The notes beneath the pieces were generated by a model. The model was not told where the DNA came from. It ran no database searches and saw only the letters and a program-made list of their open reading frames with translations. A stretch of 64,000 nucleotides of DNA. It comes from JAUVPB01 sp965223695. Lineage in GTDB: Bacteria > Actinomycetota > Thermoleophilia > Gaiellales > Gaiellaceae. A program made the position numbers and the translations under genes. Of this stretch, positions 35,107 through 43,084 are shown piece by piece; position 1 is the first letter of the stretch; each line of letters opens with the position of its first letter. Location: NCBI GenBank assembly GCA_965223695.1, contig CBDCXJ010000016.1, positions 124,001 through 188,000 on the forward strand, written 5' to 3'.

Positions 35107-36488
35107 GTGGCCGCGCCGCCGCGGCCACAGGTGAGCGTTGTCATCGCCACGTACAACTGGGCGGACGCGCTGCGTCTGAGCGTGGCTTCGGCGCTCGGCC
35201 AGACCCTCGAGAACATCGAGGTGCTCGTCATCGGCGACGGATGCACCGACGACTCCGAGCAGGTGGTCGCTGAGTACCGTGACCCGCGCGCGCGCTGGAT
35301 CGCCCTGGCCGAGAACTCGGGCAGCCAGTCGGCCGCCCAACAATGCGGGCATCGAGGCGGCGCGAGCGCCGTGGATCGCCTATCACGGCCACGACGATCT
35401 CTGGCACCCATGCCACCTCGAGCGGCTGCTCGAGACAGCTGAGCGGGCGAGCGCTGACCTCGTCTACGCGATCGGCATCATGTACGGGCCCGAGGGTTCC
35501 GGCCTGCGCTGGGTCACCGGTTTGACGCCGTCGGGCGAGCCCGAACGCGACCTGTTCCTACCGCCCTCGACGATCCTTCATCGGCGCAAGCTGGTCGCAC
35601 GAGTCGGCCCGTGGCGGCCGCCGCGTGAAACCGAGCTGCCGGTGGACGTCGACTGGCAGTTCCGTGCCTGGGACGTCGGCGCGCGGTTCGTTGCGGGCGG
35701 ACATGCAACCGCGTTCAAGTTCCCGGCGGCCTGGCGGCGCGACGCGTACCGGGCGCGGAGGGTCGACGAGCAGCGAGCGCTCGCGGGGCGACTGAAGGGC
35801 AGATCCGGCGGCTCTCGAGCGTGAGCTCCTCGACGTGATCCAGTCGTTCGTGACCGGCACCGGCAAGGTTCCCGACACGCCCGACCCACGCCCCGCCGGC
35901 GACTTCGCCGCGGCCAACCTCGCCTTTAAGGGTCTCGGGCCGGCAGGCGAGGACACCGCGCCGCGCGAGGCCGCGATCGTGTTCGACAAACCCGTTCCCG
36001 GGCAGGAGTGGTACGAGACCGAGCACGATCCGCTCGGCCGTCCGTTCCGCTGGAGCGGACCGCTGACCCACTCCGCCATCGACCTACACGTCGACACCGG
36101 AGCCGACCTGCAGCTCGAGCTGCGCGTGCTCGACGCGATCGCTCCGGACGTGCTCGACGGGCTGCGCCTCGAGGTGCACGGCGAGGAGATCTCGCTGCGC
36201 GCGGCCGGCCGCGAGGATGGCGGGCAGAAGTTCTCGGCTCTCGTTCCCCAGCGCGTAGCGGCCAGTGGCGAGCGCCATCGCGTTCGGCTCGACTTGCACG
36301 TCCCGCGCACGGTCTCGGCGCGCGATGTCGACCCGGATGGCGGCGACGCCCGCCCGGTCGGGATCGCGGTCTCCTGGGTGGGGCTCCGGCGCGCGGGGCC
36401 TGAGGAATCGACGTACCGCCGCGCAGCTACGAGTCGCCGCCGGATGCGGGCGTCCCGGCGGTTGGGGTGGCGAGCCGGTCGAAGCTAG
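35107..36488 (+). pseudogene. Glycosyltransferase family 2 with a C-terminal beta domain; two frameshifts
   Basis: GTG at 35107. Frame 1 encodes the nucleotide-binding half (VSVVIATYNWADALRLSV, VLVIGDGCTDDSEQVV) to about 35335. Frame 2 continues with NAGIEAARAPWIAYHGHDDLWHP, where HDD is the DxD-like metal site, to about 35798. Frame 3 carries ADPAALERELLDVIQSFV and a C-terminal beta-rich domain to 36488. One extra C at 35336-35338 and one extra G at 35797-35799 explain both breaks. Corrected length is about 460 residues. Not membrane-spanning; likely decorates a surface polysaccharide or protein. Confidence 0.75.
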
Positions 36489-36492
36489 ATCG

Positions 36493-37452
36493 TTAGCCCG
36501 CGGGCGTGCCACCGAAACGACGCCGCAGCGTCGGCGCGAGCTCGTCGAGCTTCTCGCGTGGGATTACCGCAAGCGCGACGCCGACGACGGCGACGAACAT
36601 CCCTACCAGCACGATCGCGCTCGGCGCCTCTCCCCGAGCGATCTCGACGATCACCGCTACCGCTGGAACGAGGAAGAGCGCCGAGGACGTCTTCGCAGCC
36701 GAGAGGTACTTCAGCGCCATGTAGAAGAACGCGATTCCGAGCGAGGCGACGGGCCCGATCCAGATCATCGACGCCCAGAGGGTGCCCGAGCCCCAGTTCG
36801 TGCTCGAGGTTCCGTCGAAGACGAAGCCAAGCGACGTGACGAGCACGGCCGACGCGACGAACTGCACGGCGGTGAAGCCCATCAGCTCGACGCCGCCGGG
36901 CCGCTGCGAGAACCGACGTAGGATGAGGACGCCGATCGCCCAGCCGAGCGCCGCCAGCAGCGCGAAGACGCATCCGAGCAGGAGCTGGCTCGTCTCGACA
37001 GAGCCGCCGAGTTGCGTGGAGACCATCAGGACGACCCCGCCGAAGCCGAGGCCGAGGCCGAAGACGGCGAGCCTCGACAGCCGCTCGCGCAGGAAGATCC
37101 AGGCGAGCACGAGCACGATCAGGGGGTTGGTGTTGACGACGATCGCACTGTTGCCGGGGCCGGCGCGAGTGATCGCCTCGGTGATTCCCCAGTAGAACAG
37201 CGCAACCATGTGCAGGCCCGTGAGAGTGGCCCACAACAGCATTCGCCCGCGCGGCAGCTGGCCGCCCAGCAAGACGGCAAGGATCACCAGCACCAGCGCG
37301 CTCGTCGCCAGGCGCAGGCCGGCGATCATCAGTGGGGGGCTGTAGTCGGCGGCGACGGCGGTCGGCCAGTAGCTGGTGCCCCACATGAGCACGACGGTGC
37401 CGAGCAAGACAAGGGGCGCGTGCGCGCGACCGAGCTCGCGAATCGCCTCCAC
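36493..37452 (-). CDS. DMT-superfamily (EamA) transporter
   Basis: 319 residues using GTG 37452; a TTG at 37506 is in frame but would overlap the divergent gene. Ten helices in two EamA halves (VVLMWGTSYWPTAVAADYSPP at the start, VNTNPLIVLVLAWIFLRERL, then LFLVPAVAVIVEIARGEAPSA). Convergent with the glycosyltransferase. Close to the transporter at 20764. A metabolite exporter of unknown substrate. Confidence 0.85.
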   Translation of the reverse strand: MEAIRELGRAHAPLVLLGTVVLMWGTSYWPTAVAADYSPPLMIAGLRLATSALVLVILAVLLGGQLPRGRMLLWATLTGLHMVALFYWGITEAITRAGPGNSAIVVNTNPLIVLVLAWIFLRERLSRLAVFGLGLGFGGVVLMVSTQLGGSVETSQLLLGCVFALLAALGWAIGVLILRRFSQRPGGVELMGFTAVQFVASAVLVTSLGFVFDGTSSTNWGSGTLWASMIWIGPVASLGIAFFYMALKYLSAAKTSSALFLVPAVAVIVEIARGEAPSAIVLVGMFVAVVGVALAVIPREKLDELAPTLRRRFGGTPAG

Positions 37453-37499
37453 CGAGCGACTGTACAGGCCTCGAAAAGCGCGATAGTCTTCTTCCGTCG

Positions 37500-38549
37500 A
37501 TGGCAACGCGGGCTCCCATCGCTGGCGAAGACGTCGAGCGCTGCTACGAGCTCGGCTGGACGGACGGGCTGCCGGTCGTTCCGCCCACGCCCGAGCGCGT
37601 CGAGGCGATGCTCGGCCCGCTCGAGGGCGAGCGGCACGAGACGGTCGCCGTGCTCGAGCCGACGGGCGCGAAGGCGACCTACGAGAAGATCGCGGCCAAC
37701 GCCGTCATGGCCGGCTGCCTGCCGGAGTACTTCCCGATCATCGTCGCCGGGATCGAGGCTGTTGCGGACGAGGCCTTCCTACTCGATTTGATCACCACGG
37801 CGGTCGACCCGATGACGCCGCTGATCATGGTCAACGGTCCGATTGCGGCCGAGATTGGCATGCACGGCGACGCGGGCGCGCTCGGCCCGGGAATTCGCGC
37901 GAACGCGACGATCGGGCGCGCGGTCAACCTGACGCTGCGCAACGTGGGCGGCTGCAAGCCGATTCGCTACCTCGACCAGCATGCGCTCGACGCGACGACG
38001 ATCGCGCACCCGGCGAAGTTCACCTACTGCTACACGGAGAACGCTGAGCTCACGCCCTGGACGACGCTCGCCGTCGAGCGCGGCTACGCCGAGGACGCCA
38101 ACGTCGTCACGGCCTACGGCGCCGACGCGCCGCTGACGATCGCCGACTACACGCGCGTCGACCCCGAGCTGATCCTGCGCACGATCTGCGAGACGGTGAT
38201 CATCCCCGGTACGACGAACGCCTACTTTCGCGAGGACCTCTGGCTCGTCGTCGGGCCAGAGCACGCCAACAACATCGCCAGCGCAGGCTGGTCGAAGGAC
38301 GACGTCAAGAAGTTCATCTTCGAGAACGCCAAGGTTCAGGGAAGCAAGCTGCTCGATCGCGGCCTCTACGGGCTGATCGACGGCGTCGCCCCGCCGAGCT
38401 GGCGCGAGGAGTTCGAACCCGACGAGATGGTTCCCATCGTCTCGACGCCCGAGCGCGTTGTCGTCACGGTCGCCGGTGCGCCGTTCGGTGGATACACATC
38501 GGTCTGCTTCGGATTTGGCCGCGGGATCATGAAGGAGGTCAGGACATGA
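37500..38549 (+). CDS. Conserved protein coupled to the UGSC selenoprotein, function unknown
   Basis: 349 residues, ATG at 37500. I do not recognise a named domain. Notable segments are ERCYELGWTDGLPVVPPTPERVEAML at the N-terminus (residues 13-38), ANAVMAGCLPEYFPIIVAGIEAV, GGCKPIRYLDQHALD and AGWSKDDVKKFIFENAK. Cysteines at 15, 73, 152 and 177 could serve redox or metal roles. Its stop overlaps the ATG of the selenoprotein gene (ATGA), so the two are almost certainly co-translated and probably act as one system. There is no clear ribosome-binding site; a GATAGT near 37482 may serve as a -10 for a very short leader. Confidence 0.75.
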   Translation: MATRAPIAGEDVERCYELGWTDGLPVVPPTPERVEAMLGPLEGERHETVAVLEPTGAKATYEKIAANAVMAGCLPEYFPIIVAGIEAVADEAFLLDLITTAVDPMTPLIMVNGPIAAEIGMHGDAGALGPGIRANATIGRAVNLTLRNVGGCKPIRYLDQHALDATTIAHPAKFTYCYTENAELTPWTTLAVERGYAEDANVVTAYGADAPLTIADYTRVDPELILRTICETVIIPGTTNAYFREDLWLVVGPEHANNIASAGWSKDDVKKFIFENAKVQGSKLLDRGLYGLIDGVAPPSWREEFEPDEMVPIVSTPERVVVTVAGAPFGGYTSVCFGFGRGIMKEVRT

Positions 38550-39088
38550 GCAGTGATGAGCGTTTCATCTCTCCAGAGGCCGAGGCCTACGAGGCGAAAC
38601 AGGCAGCGCCGCGCCTTGGCACGCTCGGCGGCCAGAAAATCGGCATGGTCGACAGCATGCTCAACCCGAGCGCGCTCTGGGGCCAGGGAATCCTCGACGG
38701 TGTCGAGCACTCGGTGCGCGAGCGCAACCCCGAGGCCGCGTTCGAGCGCGAGGATCGCTCGCCCTTCGCGGGCGTACTCGGACCTGATCAATGGGCCGAG
38801 GCGATGAAGGAGAAGTACGCGGCGCTTGTGATCGCCGTCGGCGACTGAGCGACCTGCTCGTCGCGCAGTATGCGCGACGCGGTAGCGGCGGAGGCTCGTG
38901 GCCTCCCGACGGTCACGGTGACCACCGACGACATCCTGCAGATGTCGACCGAACAGGCGAAGGCGCTCGGGCTTCCCGACGTGCCGGTCGTGCCGCTGGG
39001 CGAGGCGTTGTACGGGCGCCCGCGCGAGGAGATTGCTGGGCTGACCGCCCCCTACGGCGAGACGGTCGAAGCCGGCCTCGTCGAGTAG
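38546..39088 (+). CDS. UGSC-family selenoprotein (in-frame TGA read as selenocysteine)
   Basis: ATG at 38546 overlaps the preceding stop and AAGGAGGTC lies just upstream. The frame reads 100 residues to a TGA at 38846-38848 and then continues in the same frame for 79 more residues to TAG at 39086. Across the TGA it reads VGD-U-ATCSSRSMRDAVAAEARG, so Sec101 and Cys104 form a U-x-x-C pair. I know this context (GDUGSCTS..S.HDAV.LE.RGIPTV) from UGSC-family proteins, some of which are selenoproteins. The second glycine and serine are replaced here (UATC). A perfect hairpin follows the TGA at SECIS distance. TGA is an ordinary stop in many other genes here, so the code is not reassigned. The chemistry is unknown, probably thiol/selenol redox. 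Requires SelA/B/C/D elsewhere in the genome. Confidence 0.85.
38859..38879 (+). promoter_or_regulatory. Bacterial SECIS element candidate
   Basis: CGTCGCGCA (38859-38867) and TGCGCGACG (38871-38879) form a perfect 9-bp stem closed by a GTA loop. The stem starts 10 bases after the TGA and the loop begins 19 bases after it. Bacterial SECIS hairpins sit directly downstream of UGA inside the coding frame, with a short apical loop containing G then U, as seen here. The bulged U typical of the E. coli fdhF element is not obvious. Confidence 0.7.
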
Positions 39089-39143
39089 ACCCAACCGGGT
39101 CGCGCGCCTCACCTGAGCCCTCCCCGAGGTCGATAGAGAGGGT

Positions 39144-39902
39144 GTGGTCGATGACGTCAACCGGACCCTCGTCGTTGCCGCGCTTCTCGTCGTCGTCGGC
39201 GCCTTCGCGGCCGGCGCCTGGTTGACGAACTACGGCGGCGGCCCGAACGGCCCTGCTGCCGGCGGCAACGTCGACCCCAACGACTGGGGCGCGGCGGCAA
39301 GCGCGATCTGCTCCGACACGAACAGCGAGGTCGTCGATCTGGCGGTGTCACTCGGGCCGGAGATCGAGCCGGCAGACGTGCTCAGCCGGGGCGAGCAGAT
39401 CCTCGGACGTCGAGCCGAAGGCCTCGAAGCGCTGCCCGCGCCCGCCGAGGGAGCCGCCAGCGTCGACGAGCTCGTGAGCGAGATGCGAGCCATCCAGGCC
39501 GTGATGCAGCGGGTCCGCGACGCGCTAGATCGCGAAGACGAGGAGCAGGCCTACCGTCTGGGGCTGGGCCTCGAGAGCAAGGATCTGACGCGGCTCGCCT
39601 ACGAGCTCGACGTCCCATGGTGCGACCTGTTCGGCGCGGACGACGAGACGATACGCACGACAGCGAGCTTCAACGTGCTCGAGGCGCAGGACCTTCTCGA
39701 GCTGCACCGGCAAGAGACGGGCACCTACTCCGGTGCCGATATCGCCGGCCTCCGGGCGAAGTACACGAGTGATCTCGTACCGGGCGAGGTCACGATCTCG
39801 CGCGCCAGCGCCTCGAGCTACTGCGTCGAGACCACCGTGGGCTATCTGACCGTGCACGTGAGCGGGCCCGACGCGCTGATCTTGCCGGGCTCCTGCTCGT
39901 AG
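39144..39902 (+). CDS. Membrane-anchored extracytoplasmic protein, function unknown
   Basis: 252 residues, GTG start. One N-terminal membrane segment (LVVAALLVVVGAFAAGAWL, residues 8-26) acts as signal anchor. The exported part has a helical domain (WGAAASAICSDTNSEVVDLAVSL, DELVSEMRAIQAVMQRVRDAL) and a C-terminal type-IV-pilin-like beta region (DLVPGEVTISRASASSYCVETTVGYLTVHVSGPD). Three or four cysteines could make disulfides. No known family. Confidence 0.7.
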   Translation: MVDDVNRTLVVAALLVVVGAFAAGAWLTNYGGGPNGPAAGGNVDPNDWGAAASAICSDTNSEVVDLAVSLGPEIEPADVLSRGEQILGRRAEGLEALPAPAEGAASVDELVSEMRAIQAVMQRVRDALDREDEEQAYRLGLGLESKDLTRLAYELDVPWCDLFGADDETIRTTASFNVLEAQDLLELHRQETGTYSGADIAGLRAKYTSDLVPGEVTISRASASSYCVETTVGYLTVHVSGPDALILPGSCS

Positions 39903-39979
39903 CAACGCGGCTCCGCACTTGACGCCGCGGCCGGGCCCTGATATCGAGTCCTCACCGCGCACCCGAAGGAGGAGCCGCC

Positions 39980-41434
39980 GTGAGTCTCGTCATCAGGAAC
40001 GCGCTCGTCGTAACGCCGGCCGGCATCGTCCGCGGTGGCGTCGCCTGCGAGGACGGCGTCATCACGCAAGTCGGCGGCGACCGCAGCCTCCCCACGGCTG
40101 GCGAGGTGATCGACGCAGAAGGCAAGTGGCTGATTCCGGGCGTGATCGATCCACACACGCACGTGGGCGTGGGCCCGGCTGACGCGACGATCGACCGGCT
40201 GCGCTCGTCGTGGGAGTCGGAGACGCGCGGTGCGGCGCACAAGGGGATCACCACCGTGATCAGCTTCCAGGGGGGCTCGCCGATACCGATGCGCGATCCG
40301 CACGTGCCCTGGATCGAGCGTCAGATCGAGGAAGCCGAGGAAGTCGCCTACGCCGACTTCGCCCTGCACGCGATCATGCAGACCGACGGGCATCTCTGGG
40401 AGCAGGAAGAGCTCGCCCGTCTCGGCGTCGTCGGCTTCAAGCACTTCTACACCGCGTACAAGCCCGACGCGGACGCGACCGCCGACCAGATCTCGATCGG
40501 CTACACCGACGACGGGATGCTCTACGAGAGCTTCCAGAACCTGGGGCGGCTGCGCGCCGAGGGCATGAACGTGCTCGGCATGATCCACGCCGAGGACGCC
40601 GACATCTGCACACGCCTCGAGGCGCAGCTGCAGGCTGCGGGGCGCACCGACCTCGCGGCCTGGGGGGAAGGGCGACCGAACGTCGCGTGCCTTGTCCGTA
40701 CCGAGTCGGCCGCCGCGATTGCCCGTGTTACGGGCTGCCCGCTCTACGTCGTCCACATCACGACGGCCGAGGAGGTCGACACCGTGCGGCGCCTTCGCGC
40801 CGAGGGCCTTCCGATCTACGGCGAGACGTGCACCCACTACCTGACCCACACCATGCACATGGAGGAGCAGTACGGCTGCCTTCCCAAGGTCATCCCCTCG
40901 ATCAAGAGCGCTGCCGATCGAGACGCCCTCTGGCGGGGCCTCGCTGACGGGACGATCACGACGCTGGGCACGGACCACTGCGCCTGGACGAAAGAGGAGA
41001 AGCTCGGGCCGAGCGGCGAGCAGTTCAACAACATCTGGGGTGCGCTTCCCGGCATGACGGGGATGGAATGCCTGCTGCCGATCGCGCTCACGTTCGGCGT
41101 TCGGCGGGGAATTCTCTCCATGGAAGACGTCGCGCGGATCTGCAGCGAGAACCCGGCGCGACGTTTCGGCCTCTATCCCCGCAAGGGCGTGATCCAGGAG
41201 GGCGCCGACGCCGACCTCGTGATCGTCGACCCCGAGCTGGAGGCGACCGTTGACGAGGACTACTACGAGGGCTGGATTCGCGACTGGAGCATCTACCAGG
41301 GCTTCGAGTTCCACGGCATGCCCGAGACGACTGTTGTTCGCGGCGAGGTCGTCGTCGAGCGGGGCGAGATCGTTGGCAAACCCGGGTACGGGCGCTACGT
41401 CGGTGCGCGCGTCGCGACTGCGAGCGCGGCCTGA
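39980..41434 (+). CDS. Dihydropyrimidinase / D-hydantoinase-type amidohydrolase
   Basis: 484 residues, ATG-equivalent GTG with AAGGAGGAG upstream. Zinc amidohydrolase: HTH at residues 59-61, the carboxylated Lys at GVVGFKHFYTAYK (Lys154), metal His in VVHITT, and the late Asp in TLGTDHCAW. The C-terminus ends with the family's IVDPELE...GEVVVERGEIVGKPG. It opens the ring of dihydropyrimidines, hydantoins or related imides without ATP. The next gene, an isochorismatase-type amidase, starts within its stop (TGATG), so the ring-opened amide is probably processed next. Confidence 0.9.
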   Translation: MSLVIRNALVVTPAGIVRGGVACEDGVITQVGGDRSLPTAGEVIDAEGKWLIPGVIDPHTHVGVGPADATIDRLRSSWESETRGAAHKGITTVISFQGGSPIPMRDPHVPWIERQIEEAEEVAYADFALHAIMQTDGHLWEQEELARLGVVGFKHFYTAYKPDADATADQISIGYTDDGMLYESFQNLGRLRAEGMNVLGMIHAEDADICTRLEAQLQAAGRTDLAAWGEGRPNVACLVRTESAAAIARVTGCPLYVVHITTAEEVDTVRRLRAEGLPIYGETCTHYLTHTMHMEEQYGCLPKVIPSIKSAADRDALWRGLADGTITTLGTDHCAWTKEEKLGPSGEQFNNIWGALPGMTGMECLLPIALTFGVRRGILSMEDVARICSENPARRFGLYPRKGVIQEGADADLVIVDPELEATVDEDYYEGWIRDWSIYQGFEFHGMPETTVVRGEVVVERGEIVGKPGYGRYVGARVATASAA

Positions 41435-42141
41435 TGGGGTGGCGCGAGGAAGCCGCCGAGCTCCCCGATCTGTCGCCGGGTGAGTTCGAGCTCACCGCAG
41501 GCGGAACGGCGCTCGTGATCGTCGACATGCAGTACGTCGACGCGCACCGCGAGCACGGCCTGGGCGAGGCGTTCCGCGAGACCTATCCCGACGTCTGGGA
41601 CTACTACTTCACGCGCGTGGAGCGGTTCGTCGTGCCCAACTGCGCGCAGCTTCTCGACGCGTTCCGCGGTCACGGCATGCGCGTGATGCACCTGACTCTC
41701 GGACCCCAGCTGGCCGACGGGTCCGACCTGCACGATCTGCGCCGGCCGAAGACGGCACCCGGGATGACGCCGATGCTGCATCACGTCGGCTCGGACACGC
41801 ACCGGATCCTGCCCGAGCTCGCACCGCTCGACGACGAGGTCGTGATCAACAAGACGAGCCGAAGCGCCTTCAACTCGACCGCGATCGACCAGGTGCTGCG
41901 CAACCTGGGCATCTCGGGGCTGATCATCGCCGGCGTCTCGACCTCGGCCTGCGTCGAGACGACAGCGCGCGACGCCGCCGACCGCGGCTACCGAGTCGCG
42001 ATCGTCGAGGACGCGACGGCCGAGTTCGACGAGGGCTCGCACGAGGCCACGCTCAAGGCCTGGGTCATGCGCTGGGGCCGGGTCTGGACGACTGCCGAGA
42101 CGCTGGCCGAGCTCGAGCGCCTGCAGGCGCTCGATGGGTGA
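41434..42141 (+). CDS. Isochorismatase-family cysteine hydrolase
   Basis: 235 residues, ATG overlapping the hydantoinase stop. Asp in LVIVDMQYVDAHRE, Lys in VVINKTSRSAFNST and the catalytic Cys in AGVSTSACVETTARDA form the family triad. Likely an N-carbamoyl amidase or ureidoacrylate-type hydrolase acting on the product of the preceding dihydropyrimidinase. It overlaps the next gene by eight bases. Confidence 0.9.
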   Translation: MGWREEAAELPDLSPGEFELTAGGTALVIVDMQYVDAHREHGLGEAFRETYPDVWDYYFTRVERFVVPNCAQLLDAFRGHGMRVMHLTLGPQLADGSDLHDLRRPKTAPGMTPMLHHVGSDTHRILPELAPLDDEVVINKTSRSAFNSTAIDQVLRNLGISGLIIAGVSTSACVETTARDAADRGYRVAIVEDATAEFDEGSHEATLKAWVMRWGRVWTTAETLAELERLQALDG

Positions 42142-43048
42142 GCTCGGCGCGAGTCTCTCGCGCCCCGTCGTGCGCTCGGCACTGTTCGTGCCGGCCAACC
42201 GCGCGAGCTGGATCGACAAGGCCACCGGGTACGGCGCCGACGCGCTGATCCTCGACCTCGAAGACGCGACGCCGCCCGACGAGAAGCAGCAGGCGCGCGA
42301 GATCGTCGCCGAGCGGCTCGCCGGGCTCGCGGCGTGCGGCCAGACCGCCTGGGTTCGCGTCAACGAACCCGAGTCCGCCGAGATCCGGCCCGACCTCGCC
42401 GCCGTGTGTCGCGAGGGGCTCGGCGCCGTCGGCGTCCCGAAGACCGCGTCAGCCGCGCAGATCGCCGAGATCGACCGCCAGATCTCGTACCACGAGGGCG
42501 CCAACGGCGTCGCGTACGGGACGATCGCGATCATCCCGCTGCTCGAGACCGCGATCGGGATGGCAAACGCGCTCGACGTCTTCAACGCCTCGCCCCGAGT
42601 GGCGTACGCCGGCGGCCTGGCCGCGGATGGTGCCGACGTTCAGCATGCGCTCGGCTTCCGCTGGAGCGAGAACTTCTTCGAGACGACCACGTTGCGAGCG
42701 AACCATCTACTCGCGGCGCGTGCTGCGGGCGCGTTCAACCCGATGACCGGCCTCGTTGCCTCGCTCGACGTCGACGAGGTTCGGCGCTTCGCAGCGCAGG
42801 GGCGCGGGCTCGGCTTCGAGGGCATGTACGTCATCCACCCGACCCACGTTCCGGTGGTCAACGAGATCTTCTCGCCCTCGGCCGAGGAAGTCGCCTGGGC
42901 CGAGGACGTGATTGAGCGCTACGCGGCGGCCGAATCCGACGGGCGCGGCGCCGCGCCCGGCGCCGACGGCTCGATGATCGACCGCGCCCACGTTCGCGTC
43001 GCCGAGGGGCTCCTGGCGCGCCACCGCCTCGTCGGCATCCCGACGTGA
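42134..43048 (+). CDS. CitE-like (HpcH/HpaI-related) CoA-ester lyase
   Basis: 304 residues. TIM-barrel lyase with RSALFVPANRASWIDKA at the N-terminus, the metal motif ILDLEDATPPDEKQQAR and a late FEGMYVIHPTHVPVVNEIFSPSAEEV. These are typical of citrate-lyase beta-like, malyl-CoA or (S)-citramalyl-CoA lyases. Next gene is a class III CoA-transferase, so the pair may activate a C4-C6 hydroxy-acid and then cleave its CoA ester. Confidence 0.88.
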   Translation: MGELGASLSRPVVRSALFVPANRASWIDKATGYGADALILDLEDATPPDEKQQAREIVAERLAGLAACGQTAWVRVNEPESAEIRPDLAAVCREGLGAVGVPKTASAAQIAEIDRQISYHEGANGVAYGTIAIIPLLETAIGMANALDVFNASPRVAYAGGLAADGADVQHALGFRWSENFFETTTLRANHLLAARAAGAFNPMTGLVASLDVDEVRRFAAQGRGLGFEGMYVIHPTHVPVVNEIFSPSAEEVAWAEDVIERYAAAESDGRGAAPGADGSMIDRAHVRVAEGLLARHRLVGIPT

Positions 43049-43084
43049 GCTTGGGCACCCCGTCGTGAGACCGGGCACGCCAGC

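Noticed and set aside
38870..39088. A separate 72-residue gene starting at the ATG in the hairpin
   Set aside because: It is in the same frame as the preceding 100 codons, has no ribosome-binding site, and completes the UGSC family domain; read-through as Sec explains it better.
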